Positions 38,323 through 52,062 of a DNA stretch of 64,000 bases are shown piece by piece. The stretch covers positions 62,001 through 126,000 of the forward strand of contig JBHGNT010000025.1 in the NCBI GenBank assembly GCA_043228905.1. Reading direction: 5' to 3'. Origin of the DNA: Azolla caroliniana. Taxonomy: Eukaryota; Polypodiophyta. A program made the position numbers and the translations under genes. Under the pieces are notes generated by a model that saw nothing but the letters and a program-made list of their open reading frames with translations, searched no databases and was not told the DNA's origin. Position 1 is the first letter of the stretch. Each line of letters starts with the position of its first letter.

Positions 38323-41300
38323 TGTGATATCGGATTTTTGTGTTCAAACATGCGAATCGAAGCTAACAACGCTAGCTATGACATGGTATTAAAAAATCAA
38401 GATTTTGAAACTCAGGTCGAGAGATATGAAGAAATTACCTACTTTGAGGAGGGAGTTGAGAGGAGCCCTTGAGTAAATTAAAATGTTCATACCTGGCTCG
38501 TGTGATATCGGATTTTTGTGTTCAAACATGCGAATCGAAGCTCACAACGCTAGCTATGATATGGTATTAAAAAATCATGATTTTGAAATTGAGGTCGAGA
38601 GACATGAAGAAATTAGCAATCTTGAGGAGGGACTTGAGAGGAGCCCTTGAGTACATTAAAATGTTCATACCTGGCGCGTGTGATATCGGATTTTTGTGTT
38701 CAAACATGCGAATCGAAGCTAACAACGCTAGCTATGACATGGTATTAAAAAATCAAGATTTTGAAACTCAGGTCGAGAGATATGAAGAAATTAGCAATCT
38801 TGAGGAGGGAGTTGACAGGAGCCCTTGAGTACATTAAAATGTTCATACCTGGCGCGTGTGATATCGGATTTTTGTGTTCAAACATGCGAATCGAAGCTCA
38901 CAACGCTAGCTATGATATGGTTTTAAAAAATCATGATTTTGAAATTGAGGTCGAGAGACATATCGAAATTAGCAATCTTGAGGAGGAAGTTGAAAGGAGC
39001 CCTTGAGTACATTAAAATGTTCATACCTGGCTCGTGTGATATCGGATTTTTGTGTTCAAACATGTGAATCGCAGCTAACAACGCTAGCTATGACATGGTA
39101 TTAAGAAATCAAGATTTTGAAACTCAGGTCGAGAGATATTACGAAATTACCTACTTTGAGGAGGGAGTTGAGACGACCTAGTAGGTAAATTAAAATGTTC
39201 ATACCTGGCTCGTGTGATATCGGATTTTTGTGTTCAAACATGCGAATCAAAGCTAACAATGCTAGCTATGATATGGAACTAAAAAATCAAGATTTTGAAA
39301 CTCAGGTCGAGAGATATGAAGAAATTAGCAATCTTGAGGAGGGAGTTGAGAGGAGCCCTTGAGTACATTAAAATGTTCATACCTGGCGCGTGTGATATCG
39401 GATTTTTGTGTTCAAACATGCGAATCGAAGCTAACAATGCTAGCTATTATATGGAACTAAAAAATCAAGATTTTGAAACTCAGGTCGAGAGATATGAAGA
39501 AATTAGCAATCTTGAGGAGGGAGTTGAGAGGAGCCCTTGAGTACATTAAAATGTTCATACCTGGCGCGTGTGATATCGTATTTTTGTGTTAAAACATGCG
39601 AATCGAAGCTCACAACGCTAGCTATGATATGGTATTAAAAAATCATGATTTTGAAATTGAGGTCGAGAGACATGAAGAAATTAGCAATCTTGAGGAGGGA
39701 GTTGAGAGGAGCCCTTGAGTACATTAAAATGTTCATACCTGGCACGTGTGATATCGGATTTTTGTGTTCAAACATGCGAATCGAAGCTAACAATGCTAGC
39801 TATGATATGGTATTAAAAAATCATGATTTTGAAATTGAGGTCGAGAGACATGAAGAAATTAGCAATCTTGAGGAGGGAGTTGAGAGGAGCCCTTGAGTAC
39901 ATTAAAATGTTCATACCTGGCGCGTGTGATATCGGATTTTTGTGTTCAAACATGCGAATCGAAGCTCACAACGCTAGCTATGATATGGTATTAAAAAATC
40001 ATGATTTTGAAATTGAGGTCGAGAGACATGAAGAAATTAGCAATCTTGAGGAGGGAGTTGAGAGGAGCCCTTGAGTACATTAAAATGTTCATACCTGGCG
40101 CGTGTGATATCGGATTTTTGTGTTCAAACATGCGAATCGAAGCTAACAACGCTAGCTATGACATGGTATTAAAAAATCAAGATTTTGAAACTCAGGTCGA
40201 GAGATATGAAGAAATTACCTACTTTGAGGAGGGAGTTGAGAGGAGCCCTTGAGTAAATTAAAATGTTCATACCTGGCTCGTGTGATATCGGATTTTTGTG
40301 TTCAAACATGCGAATCGAAGCTCACAACGCTAGCTATGATATGGTATTAAAAAATCATGATTTTGAAATTGAGGTCGAGAGACATGAAGAAATTAGCAAT
40401 CTTGAGGAGGGACTTGAGAGGAGCCCTTGAGTACATTAAAATGTTCATACCTGGCGCGTGTGATATCGGATTTTTGTGTTCAAACATGCGAATCGAAGCT
40501 AACAACGCTAGCTATGACATGGTATTAAAAAATCAAGATTTTGAAACTCAGGTCGAGAGATATGAAGAAATTAGCAATCTTGAGGAGGGAGTTGACAGGA
40601 GCCCTTGAGTACATTAAAATGTTCATACCTGGCGCGTGTGATATCGGATTTTTGTGTTCAAACATGCGAATCGAAGCTCACAACGCTAGCTATGATATGG
40701 TTTTAAAAAATCATGATTTTGAAATTGAGGTCGAGAGACATATCGAAATTAGCAATCTTGAGGAGGAAGTTGAAAGGAGCCCTTGAGTACATTAAAATGT
40801 TCATACCTGGCTCGTGTGATATCGGATTTTTGTGTTCAAACATGTGAATCGCAGCTAACAACGCTAGCTATGACATGGTATTAAGAAATCAAGATTTTGA
40901 AACTCAGGTCGAGAGATATTACGAAATTACCTACTTTGAGGAGGGAGTTGAGACGACCTAGTAGGTAAATTAAAATGTTCATACCTGGCTCGTGTGATAT
41001 CGGATTTTTGTGTTCAAACATGCGAATCAAAGCTAACAATGCTAGCTATGATATGGAACTAAAAAATCAAGATTTTGAAACTCAGGTCGAGAGATATGAA
41101 GAAATTAGCAATCTTGAGGAGGGAGTTGAGAGGAGCCCTTGAGTACATTAAAATGTTCATACCTGGCGCGTGTGATATCGGATTTTTGTGTTCAAACATG
41201 CGAATCGAAGCTAACAATGCTAGCTATTATATGGAACTAAAAAATCAAGATTTTGAAACTCAGGTCGAGAGATATGAAGAAATTAGCAATCTTGAGGAGG

Positions 41301-44300
41301 GAGTTGAGAGGAGCCCTTGAGTACATTAAAATGTTCATACCTGGCGCGTGTGATATCGTATTTTTGTGTTAAAACATGCGAATCGAAGCTCACAACGCTA
41401 GCTATGATATGGTATTAAAAAATCATGATTTTGAAATTGAGGTCGAGAGACATGAAGAAATTAGCAATCTTGAGGAGGGAGTTGAGAGGAGCCCTTGAGT
41501 ACATTAAAATGTTCATACCTGGCACGTGTGATATCGGATTTTTGTGTTCAAACATGCGAATCGAAGCTAACAATGCTAGCTATGATATGGTATTAAAAAA
41601 TCATGATTTTGAAATTGAGGTCGAGAGACATGAAGAAATTAGCAATCTTGAGGAGGGAGTTGAGAGGAGCCCTTGAGTACATTAAAATGTTCATACCTGG
41701 CGCGTGTGATATCGGATTTTTGTGTTCAAACATGCGAATCGAAGCTCACAACGCTAGCTATGATATGGTATTAAAAAATCATGATTTTGAAATTGAGGTC
41801 GAGAGACATGAAGAAATTAGCAATCTTGAGGAGGGAGTTGAGAGGAGCCCTTGAGTACATTAAAATGTTCATACCTGGCGCGTGTGATATCGGATTTTTG
41901 TGTTCAAACATGCGAATCGAAGCTAACAACGCTAGCTATGACATGGTATTAAAAAATCAAGATTTTGAAACTCAGGTCGAGAGATATGAAGAAATTACCT
42001 ACTTTGAGGAGGGAGTTGAGAGGAGCCCTTGAGTAAATTAAAATGTTCATACCTGGCTCGTGTGATATCGGATTTTTGTGTTCAAACATGCGAATCGAAG
42101 CTCACAACGCTAGCTATGATATGGTATTAAAAAATCATGATTTTGAAATTGAGGTCGAGAGACATGAAGAAATTAGCAATCTTGAGGAGGGACTTGAGAG
42201 GAGCCCTTGAGTACATTAAAATGTTCATACCTGGCGCGTGTGATATCGGATTTTTGTGTTCAAACATGCGAATCGAAGCTAACAACGCTAGCTATGACAT
42301 GGTATTAAAAAATCAAGATTTTGAAACTCAGGTCGAGAGATATGAAGAAATTAGCAATCTTGAGGAGGGAGTTGAGAGGAGCCCTTGAGTACATTAAAAT
42401 GTTCATACCTGGCGCGTGTGATATCGGATTTTTGTGTTCAAACATGCGAATCGAAGCTCACAACGCTAGCTATGATATGGTTTTAAAAAATCATGATTTT
42501 GAAATTGAGGTCGAGAGACATATCGAAATTAGCAATCTTGAGGAGGAAGTTGAAAGGAGCCCTTGAGTACATTAAAATGTTCATACCTGGCTCGTGTGAT
42601 ATCGGATTTTTGTGTTCAAACATGTGAATCGCAGCTAACAACGCTAGCTATGACATGGTATTAAGAAATCAAGATTTTGAAACTCAGGTCGAGAGATATT
42701 ACGAAATTACCTACTTTGAGGAGGGAGTTGAGACGACCTAGTAGGTAAATTAAAATGTTCATACCTGGCTCGTGTGATATCGGATTTTTGTGTTCAAACA
42801 TGCGAATCAAAGCTAACAATGCTAGCTATGATATGGAACTAAAAAATCAAGATTTTGAAACTCAGGTCGAGAGATATGAAGAAATTAGCAATCTTGAGGA
42901 GGGAGTTGAGAGGAGCCCTTGAGTACATTAAAATGTTCATACCTGGCGCGTGTGATATCGGATTTTTGTGTTCAAACATGCGAATCGAAGCTAACAATGC
43001 TAGCTATTATATGGAACTAAAAAATCAAGATTTTGAAACTCAGGTCGAGAGATATGAAGAAATTAGCAATCTTGAGGAGGGAGTTGAGAGGAGCCCTTGA
43101 GTACATTAAAATGTTCATACCTGGCGCGTGTGATATCGTATTTTTGTGTTAAAACATGCGAATCGAAGCTCACAACGCTAGCTATGATATGGTATTAAAA
43201 AATCATGATTTTGAAATTGAGGTCGAGAGACATGAAGAAATTAGCAATCTTGAGGAGGGAGTTGAGAGGAGCCCTTGAGTACATTAAAATGTTCATACCT
43301 GGCACGTGTGATATCGGATTTTTGTGTTCAAACATGCGAATCGAAGCTAACAATGCTAGCTATGATATGGTATTAAAAAATCATGATTTTGAAATTGAGG
43401 TCGAGAGACATGAAGAAATTAGCAATCTTGAGGAGGGAGTTGAGAGGAGCCCTTGAGTACATTAAAATGTTCATACCTGGCGCGTGTGATATCGGATTTT
43501 TGTGTTCAAACATGCGAATCGAAGCTCACAACGCTAGCTATGATATGGTATTAAAAAATCATGATTTTGAAATTGAGGTCGAGAGACATGAAGAAATTAG
43601 CAATCTTGAGGAGGGAGTTGAGAGGAGCCCTTGAGTACATTAAAATGTTCATACCTGGCGCGTGTGATATCGGATTTTTGTGTTCAAACATGCGAATCGA
43701 AGCTAACAACGCTAGCTATGACATGGTATTAAAAAATCAAGATTTTGAAACTCAGGTCGAGAGATATGAAGAAATTACCTACTTTGAGGAGGGAGTTGAG
43801 AGGAGCCCTTGAGTAAATTAAAATGTTCATACCTGGCTCGTGTGATATCGGATTTTTGTGTTCAAACATGCGAATCGAAGCTCACAACGCTAGCTATGAT
43901 ATGGTATTAAAAAATCATGATTTTGAAATTGAGGTCGAGAGACATGAAGAAATTAGCAATCTTGAGGAGGGACTTGAGAGGAGCCCTTGAGTACATTAAA
44001 ATGTTCATACCTGGCGCGTGTGATATCGGATTTTTGTGTTCAAACATGCGAATCGAAGCTAACAACGCTAGCTATGACATGGTATTAAAAAATCAAGATT
44101 TTGAAACTCAGGTCGAGAGATATGAAGAAATTAGCAATCTTGAGGAGGGAGTTGAGAGGAGCCCTTGAGTACATTAAAATGTTCATACCTGGCGCGTGTG
44201 ATATCGGATTTTTGTGTTCAAACATGCGAATCGAAGCTCACAACGCTAGCTATGATATGGTTTTAAAAAATCATGATTTTGAAATTGAGGTCGAGAGACA

Positions 44301-44930
44301 TATCGAAATTAGCAATCTTGAGGAGGAAGTTGAAAGGAGCCCTTGAGTACATTAAAATGTTCATACCTGGCTCGTGTGATATCGGATTTTTGTGTTCAAA
44401 CATGTGAATCGCAGCTAACAACGCTAGCTATGACATGGTATTAAGAAATCAAGATTTTGAAACTCAGGTCGAGAGATATTACGAAATTACCTACTTTGAG
44501 GAGGGAGTTGAGACGACCTAGTAGGTAAATTAAAATGTTCATACCTGGCTCGTGTGATATCGGATTTTTGTGTTCAAACATGCGAATCAAAGCTAACAAT
44601 GCTAGCTATGATATGGAACTAAAAAATCAAGATTTTGAAACTCAGGTCGAGAGATATGAAGAAATTAGCAATCTTGAGGAGGGAGTTGAGAGGAGCCCTT
44701 GAGTACATTAAAATGTTCATACCTGGCGCGTGTGATATCGGATTTTTGTGTTCAAACATGCGAATCGAAGCTAACAATGCTAGCTATTATATGGAACTAA
44801 AAAATCAAGATTTTGAAACTCAGGTCGAGAGATATGAAGAAATTAGCAATCTTGAGGAGGGAGTTGAGAGGAGCCCTTGAGTACATTAAAATGTTCATAC
44901 CTGGCGCGTGTGATATCGTATTTTTGTGTT
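38323..44930 (+). repeat. 10-monomer HOR (1,780 bp), about 3.7 tandem copies
   Basis: Units start near 38323, 40103, 41883 and 43663 at exact 1,780-bp steps. Each full unit holds, in order, a GAC-type A with ACCTACTTT, class B with GGGACTTGAG, GAC-type A, the GACATATCG monomer, the CATGTGAATCGCAGC monomer, an ACCTAGTAGGT junction monomer with AATCAAAGC, a TAT-type A, a CGTATTTTTGTGTTAAAAC class B, a GGCACG class B and a further class-B-like monomer. The GTGTTAAAAC marker occurs at 39585, 41365 and 43145. Unit 4 breaks down around 44930, where the base has reverted to CAAAC. Units 1 and 2 share GTTGACAGG (38811 and 40591), while units 3 and 4 have GTTGAGAGG (42371 and 44151). Confidence 0.9.
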
Positions 44931-46432
44931 CAAACATGCGAATCGAAGCTAACAACACTAGCTATTCTATGGAACTAAAAAATCAAGATTTTGAAACTCA
45001 GGTCGAGAGATATGAAGAAATTAGCAATCTTGAGGAGGGAGTTGAGAGGAGCCCTTGAGTAAATTAAAATGTTCATACCTGGCTCGTGTGATATCGGATT
45101 TTTGTGTTCAAACATGCGAATCGAAGCTCACAACGCTAGCTATGATATGGTATTAAAAAATCATGATTTTGAAATTGAGGTCGAGAGACATGAAGAAATT
45201 AGCAATCTTGAGGAGGGAGTTGAGAGGAGCCCTTGAGTACATTAAAATGTTCATACCTGGCACGTGTGATATCGGATTTTTGTGTTCAAACATGCGAATC
45301 GAAGCTAACAATGCTAGCTATTATATGGAACTAAAAAATCAAGATTTTGAAACTCAGGTCGAGAGATATGAAGAAATTAGCAATCTTGAGGAGGGAGTTG
45401 AGAGGAGCACTTGAGTAAATTAAAATGTTCATACCTGGCTCGTGTGATATCGGATTTTTGTGTTCAAACATGCGAATCGAAGCTCACAACGCTAGCTATG
45501 ATATGGTATTAAAAAATCATGATTTTGAAATTGAGGTCGAGAGACATGAAGAAATTAGCAATCATCAGGAGGGAGTTGAGAGGAGCCCTTGAGTACATTA
45601 AAATGTTCATACGTGGCGCGTGTGATATCGGATTTTTGTGTTCAAACATGCGAATCGAAGCTAACAACGCTAGCTATGACATGGTATTAAAAAATCAAGA
45701 TTTTGAAACTCAGGTCGAGAGATATGAAGAAATTACCTACTTTGAGGAGGGAGTTGAGAGGAGCCCTTGAGTAAATTAAAATGTTCATACCTGGCTCGTG
45801 TGATATCGGATTTTTGTGTTCAAACATGCGAATCGAAGCTCACAACGCTAGCTATGATATGGTATTAAAAAATCATGATTTTGAAATTGAGGTCGAGAGA
45901 CATGAAGAAATTAGCAATCTTGAGGAGGGACTTGAGAGGAGCCCTTGAGTACATTAAAATGTTCATACCTGGCTCGTGTGATATCGGATTTTTGTGTTCA
46001 AACATGCGAATCGAAGCTAACAATGCTAGCTATTATATGGAACTAAAAAATCAAGATTTTGAAACTCAGGTCGAGAGATATGAAGAAATTAGCAATCTTG
46101 AGGAGGGAGTTGAGAGGAGCCCTTGAGTACATTAAAATGTTCATACCTGGCGCGTGTGATATCGGATTTTTGTGTTCAAACATGCGAATCGAAGCTAACA
46201 ACACTAGCTATTCTATGGAATTAAAAAATCAAGATTTTGAAACTCAGGTCGAGAGATATGAAGAAATTAGCAATCTTGAGGAGGGAGTTGAGAGGAGCCC
46301 TTGAGTACATTAAAATGTTCATACCTGGCGCGTGTGATATCGTATTTTTGTGTTCAAACATGCGAATCGAAGCTAACAACACTAGCTATTCTATGGAACT
46401 AAAAAATCAAGATTTTGAAACTCAGGTCGAGA

Positions 46433-46440
46433 GATAGATA
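46433..46440 (+). repeat. 4-bp GATA duplication (182-bp monomer)
   Basis: GAGAGATATG becomes GAGAGATAGATATG, a direct duplication of GATA that shifts register by +4. It lies inside the 3,562-bp offset block and its only other occurrence is the paired copy. Confidence 0.92.
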
Positions 46441-47130
46441 TGAAGAAATTAGCAATCTTGAAGAGGGAGTTGAGAGGAGCCCTTGAGTAAATTAAAATGT
46501 TCATACCTGGCTCGTGTGATATCGGATTTTTGTGTTCAAACATGCGAATCGAAGCTCACAACGCTAGCTATGATATGGTATTAAAAAATCATGATTTTGA
46601 AATTGAGGTCGAGAGACATGAAGAAATTAGCAATCTTGAGGAGGGAGTTGAGAGGAACCCTTGAGTACATTAAAATGTTCATACCTGGCACGTGTGATAT
46701 CGGATTTTTGTGTTCAAACATGCGAATCGAAGCTAACAATGCTAGCTATTATATGGAACTAAAAAATCAAGATTTTGAAACTCAGGTCGAGAGATATGAA
46801 GAAATTAGCAATCTTGAGGAGGGAGTTGAGAGGAGCACTTGAGTATATTAAAATGTTTATACCTGGCTCGTGTGATATCGGATTTTTGTGTTCAAACATG
46901 CGAATCGAAGCTAATCACGCTAGCTATGACATGTTATTAAAAAATCAAGATTTTGAAACTCAGGTAGAGAGACATGACGAAATTACCTAATTTGAGGAGT
47001 GAGTTGAGAGGAGCCCTTGGGTACATTACAATGTTCATACCTGGCTCGTGTGATATCGGATTTTTGTGTTCAAACATGCGAATCGAAGCTAACAATGCTA
47101 GCTATTATATGGAACTAAAAAATCAAGATT

Positions 47131-47909
47131 TTGAAACTCAGGTCGAGAGATATGAAGAAATTAGCAATCTTGAGGAGGGAGTTGAGAGGAGCCCTTGAGT
47201 ACATTAAAATGTTCATACCTGGCACGTGTGATATCGGATTTTTGTGTTCAAACATGCGAATCGAAGCTAACAATGCTAGCTATTCTATGGTATTAAAAAA
47301 TCATGATTTTGAAATTGAGGTCGAGAGACATGAAGAAATTAGCAATCTTGAGGAGGGAGTTGAGAGGAGCCCTTGAGTACATTAAAATGTTCATACCTGG
47401 CGCGTGTGATATCGGATTTTTGTGTTCAAACATGCGAATCGAAGCTAACAATGCTAGCTATTATATGGAACTAAAAAATCAAGATTTTGAAACTCAGGTC
47501 GAGAGATATAAAGAAATTAGCAATCTTGAGGAGGGAGTTGACAGGAGCCCTTGAGTACATTAAAATGTTCATACCAGGCGCGTGTGATATCGGATTTTTG
47601 TGTTCAAACATGCGAATCGAAGCTAACAATGCTAGCTATTATATGGAACTAAAAAATCAAGATTTTGAAACTCAGGTCGAGAGATATAAAGAAATTAGCA
47701 ATCTTGAGGAGGGAGTTGACAGGAGCCCTTGAGTACATTAAAATGTTCATACCTGGCGCGTGTGATATCGGATTTTTGTGTTCAAACATGCGAATCGAAG
47801 CTAACAACGCTAGCTATGACATGGAACTAAAAAATCAAGATTTTGAAACTCAGGTCGAGAGATATGAAGAAATTAGCAATCTTGAGGAGGGAGTTGAGAG
47901 GAGCCCTTG
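47131..47909 (+). repeat. GATATAAAG / GTTGACAGG monomer run
   Basis: Consecutive monomers have AGATATAAAGAAATTAGC and GTTGACAGGAGC, a linked pair of changes also seen at 9.6-12 kb, 18.5-20.5 kb, 26.5 kb, 28.8 kb, 30.2 kb, 31.3 kb and 51.1-51.3 kb. The scattered distribution across separate HOR domains indicates that variants can move between domains, by conversion or by older duplication. Confidence 0.65.
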
Positions 47910-49536
47910 AGTAAATTAAAATGTTCATACCTGGCTCGTGTGATATCGGATTTTTGTGTTCAAACATGCGAATCGAAGCTCACAACGCTAGCTATGATAT
48001 GGTAGTAAAAAATCATGATTTTGAAATTGAGGTCGAGAGACATGAAGAAATTAGCAATCTTGAGGAGGGAGTTGAGAGGAGCCCTTGAGTACATTAAAAT
48101 GTTCATACCTGGCGCGTGTGATATCGGATTTTTGTGATCAAACATGCGAATCGAAGCTAACAACGCTAGCTATGACATGGTATTAAAAAATCAAGATTTT
48201 GAAACTCAGGTCGAGAGATATGAAGAAATTAGCAATCTTGAGGAGGGAGTTGAGAGGAGCCCTTGAGTACATTAAAATGTTCATACCTGGCGCGTGTGAT
48301 ATCGGATTTTTGTGTTCAAACATGCGAATCGAAGCTCACAACGCTAGCTATGATATGGTTTTAAAAAATCATGATTTTGAAATTGAGGTCGAGAGACATA
48401 TCGAAATTAGCAATCTTGAGGAGGAAGTTGAAAGGAGCCCTTGAGTACATTAAAATGTTCATACCTGGCTCGTGTGATATCGGATTTTTGTGTTCAAACA
48501 TGCGAATCGAAGCTAATCACGCTAGCTATGACATGTTATTAAAAAATCAAGATTTTGAAACTCAGGTAGAGAGACATGACGAAATTACCTAATTTGAGGA
48601 GTGAGTTGAGAGGAGCCCTTGGGTACATTACAATGTTCATACCTGGCTCGTGTGATATCGGATTTTTGTGTTCAAACATGCGAATCAAGCTAACAACGCT
48701 AGCTATTATATGGAACTAAAAAATCAAGATTTTGAAACTCAGGTCGAGAGATATGAAGAAATTAGCAATCTTGAGGAGGGAGTTGAGAGGAGCCCTTGAG
48801 TACATTAAAATGTTCATACCTGGCGCGTGTGATATCGGATTTTTGTGTTCAAACATGCGAATCGAAGCTAACAATGCTAGCTATTATATGGAACTAAAAA
48901 ATCAAGATTTTGAAACTCAGGTCGAGAGATATGAAGAAATTAGCAATCTTGAGGAGGGAGTTGAGAGGAGCCCTTGAGTACATTAAAATGTTCATACCTG
49001 GCGCGTGTGATATCGGATTTTTGTGTTCAAACATGCGAATCGAAGCTCACAACGCTAGCTATGATATGGTTTTAAAAAATCATGATTTTGAAATTGAGGT
49101 CGAGAGACATATCGAAATTAGCAATCTTGAGGAGGGAGTTGAGAGGAGCACTTGAGTATATTAAAATGTTTATACCTGGCTCGTGTGATATCGGATTTTT
49201 GTGTTCAAACATGCGAATCGAAGCTAATCACGCTAGCTATGACATGTTATTAAAAAATCAAGATTTTGAAACTCAGGTCGAGAGACATGACGAAATTACC
49301 TAATTTGAGGACTGAGTTGAGACGACCTAGTAGGTAAATTAAAATGTTCATACCTGGCTCGTGTGATATCGGATTTTTGTGTTCAAACATGCGAATCAAG
49401 CTAACAACGCTAGCTATTATATGGAACTAAAAAATCAAGATTTTGAAACTCAGGTCGAGAGATATGAAGAAATTAGCAATCTTGAGGAGGGAGTTGAGAG
49501 GAGCCCTTGAGTACATTAAAATGTTCATACCTGGCG

Positions 49537-52062
49537 CGTGTGATATTGGATTTTTGTGTTCAAACATGCGAATCGAAGCTAACAATGCTAGCTATTATAT
49601 GGAACTAAAAAATCAAGATTTTGAAACTCAGGTCGAGAGATATGAAGAAATTAGCAATCTTGAGGAGGGAGTTGAGAGGAGCCCTTGAGTACATTAAAAT
49701 GTTCATACCTGGCGCGTGTGATATCGGATTTTTGTGTTCAAACATGCGAATCGAAGCTAACAACACTAGCTATTCTATGGAACTAAAAAATCAAGATTTT
49801 GAAACTCAGGTCGAGAGATATGAAGAAATTAGCAATGTTGAGGAGGGAGTTGAGAGGAGCCCTTGAGTACATTAAAATGTTCATACCTGGCGCGTGTGAT
49901 ATCGTATTTTTGTGTTCAAACATGCGAATCGAAGCTAACAACACTAGCTATTCTATGGAACTAAAAAATCAAGATTTTGAAACTCAGGTCGAGAGATAGA
50001 TATGAAGAAATTAGCAATCTTGAGGAGGGAGTTGAGAGGAGCCCTTGAGTAAATTAAAATGTTCATACCTGGCTCGTGTGATATCGGATTTTTGTGTTCA
50101 AACATGCGAATCGAAGCTCACAACGCTAGCTATGATATGGTATTAAAAAATCATGATTTTGAAATTGAGGTCGAGAGACATGAAGAAATTAGCAATCTTG
50201 AGGAGGGAGTTGAGAGGAACCCTTGAGTACATTAAAATGTTCATACCTGGCACGTGTGATATCGGATTTTTGTGTTCAAACATGCGAATCGAAGCTAACA
50301 ATGCTAGCTATTATATGGAACTAAAAAATCAAGATTTTGAAACTCAGGTCGAGAGATATGAAGAAATTAGCAATCTTGAGGAGGGAGTTGAGAGGAGCAC
50401 TTGAGTATATTAAAATGTTTATACCTGGCTCGTGTGATATCGGATTTTTGTGTTCAAACATGCGAATCGAAGCTAATCACGCTAGCTATGACATGTTATT
50501 AAAAAATCAAGATTTTGAAACTCAGGTAGAGAGACATGACGAAATTACCTAATTTGAGGAGTGAGTTGAGAGGAGCCCTTGGGTACATTACAATGTTCAT
50601 ACCTGGCTCGTGTGATATCGGATTTTTGTGTTCAAACATGCGAATCGAAGCTAACAATGCTAGCTATTATATGGAACTAAAAAATCAAGATTTTGAAACT
50701 CAGGTCGAGAGATATGAAGAAATTAGCAATCTTGAGGAGGGAGTTGAGAGGAGCCCTTGAGTACATTAAAATGTTCATACCTGGCACGTGTGATATCGGA
50801 TTTTTGTGTTCAAACATGCGAATCGAAGCTAACAATGCTAGCTATTCTATGGTATTAAAAAATCATGATTTTGAAATTGAGGTCGAGAGACATGAAGAAA
50901 TTAGCAATCTTGAGGAGGGAGTTGAGAGGAGCCCTTGAGTACATTAAAATGTTCATACCTGGCGCGTGTGATATCGGATTTTTGTGTTCAAACATGCGAA
51001 TCGAAGCTAACAATGCTAGCTATTATATGGAACTAAAAAATCAAGATTTTGAAACTCAGGTCGAGAGATATAAAGAAATTAGCAATCTTGAGGAGGGAGT
51101 TGACAGGAGCCCTTGAGTACATTAAAATGTTCATACCAGGCGCGTGTGATATCGGATTTTGGTGTTCAAACATGCGAATCGAAGCTAACAATGCTAGCTA
51201 TTATATGGAACTAAAAAATCAAGATTTTGAAACTCAGGTCGAGAGATATAAAGAAATTAGCAATCTTGAGGAGGGAGTTGACAGGAGCCCTTGAGTACAT
51301 TAAAATGTTCATACCTGGCGCGTGTGATATCGGATTTTTGTGTTCAAACATGCGAATCGAAGCTAACAACGCTAGCTATGACATGGAACTAAAAAATCAA
51401 GATTTTGAAACTCAGGTCGAGAGATATGAAGAAATTAGCAATCTTGAGGAGGGAGTTGAGAGGAGCCCTTGAGTAAATTAAAATGTTCATACCTGGCTCG
51501 TGTGATATCGGATTTTTGTGTTCAAACATGCGAATCGAAGCTCACAACGCTAGCTATGATATGGTATTAAAAAATCATGATTTTGAAATTGAGGTCGAGA
51601 GACATGAAGAAATTAGCAATCTTGAGGAGGGAGTTGAGAGGAGCCCTTGAGTACATTAAAATGTTCATACCTGGCGCGTGTGATATCGGATTTTTGTGAT
51701 CAAACATGCGAATCGAAGCTAACAACGCTAGCTATGACATGGTATTAAAAAATCAAGATTTTGAAACTCAGGTCGAGAGATATGAAGAAATTAGCAATCT
51801 TGAGGAGGGAGTTGAGAGGAGCCCTTGAGTACATTAAAATGTTCATACCTGGCGCGTGTGATATCGGATTTTTGTGTTCAAACATGCGAATCGAAGCTCA
51901 CAACGCTAGCTATGATATGGTTTTAAAAAATCATGATTTTGAAATTGAGGTCGAGAGACATATCGAAATTAGCAATCTTGAGGAGGAAGTTGAAAGGAGC
52001 CCTTGAGTACATTAAAATGTTCATACCTGGCTCGTGTGATATCGGATTTTTGTGTTCAAACA
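49537..52062 (+). repeat. 14-monomer block, copy 2
   Basis: Second copy of 45975-48500. Private changes are GATATTGGA (49547), CAATGTTGAGG (near 49837) and TTTGGTGTTC (51161). Downstream of 52062 it runs into CATGTGAATCGCAGC and an ACCTAGTAGGT junction identical in type to the 1,780-bp HOR. Copy 1 instead runs into GCTAATCACGC. The breakpoint therefore lies inside a monomer. Confidence 0.82.
49995..50002 (+). repeat. 4-bp GATA duplication, second copy
   Basis: Identical insertion exactly 3,562 bp after the first. It was carried by the block duplication rather than arising twice. Confidence 0.92.

Larger units (their letters stand above)
45975..48500 (+). repeat. 14-monomer block repeated at +3,562 bp, copy 1
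   Basis: Matches 49537-52062. The offset equals 20 monomers plus one 4-bp insertion minus two 1-bp deletions. Shared rare markers are the GATAGATA insertion, GAGAGGAACCC, GAGCACTTGAGTATATT, GCTAATCACGC, CCTTGGGTACATTAC and CATACCAGGCG. Differences include 46221 (T against C), CTTGAAGAGG against CTTGAGGAGG near 46462, and GTAGTA near 48003 against GTATTA. Confidence 0.82.
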
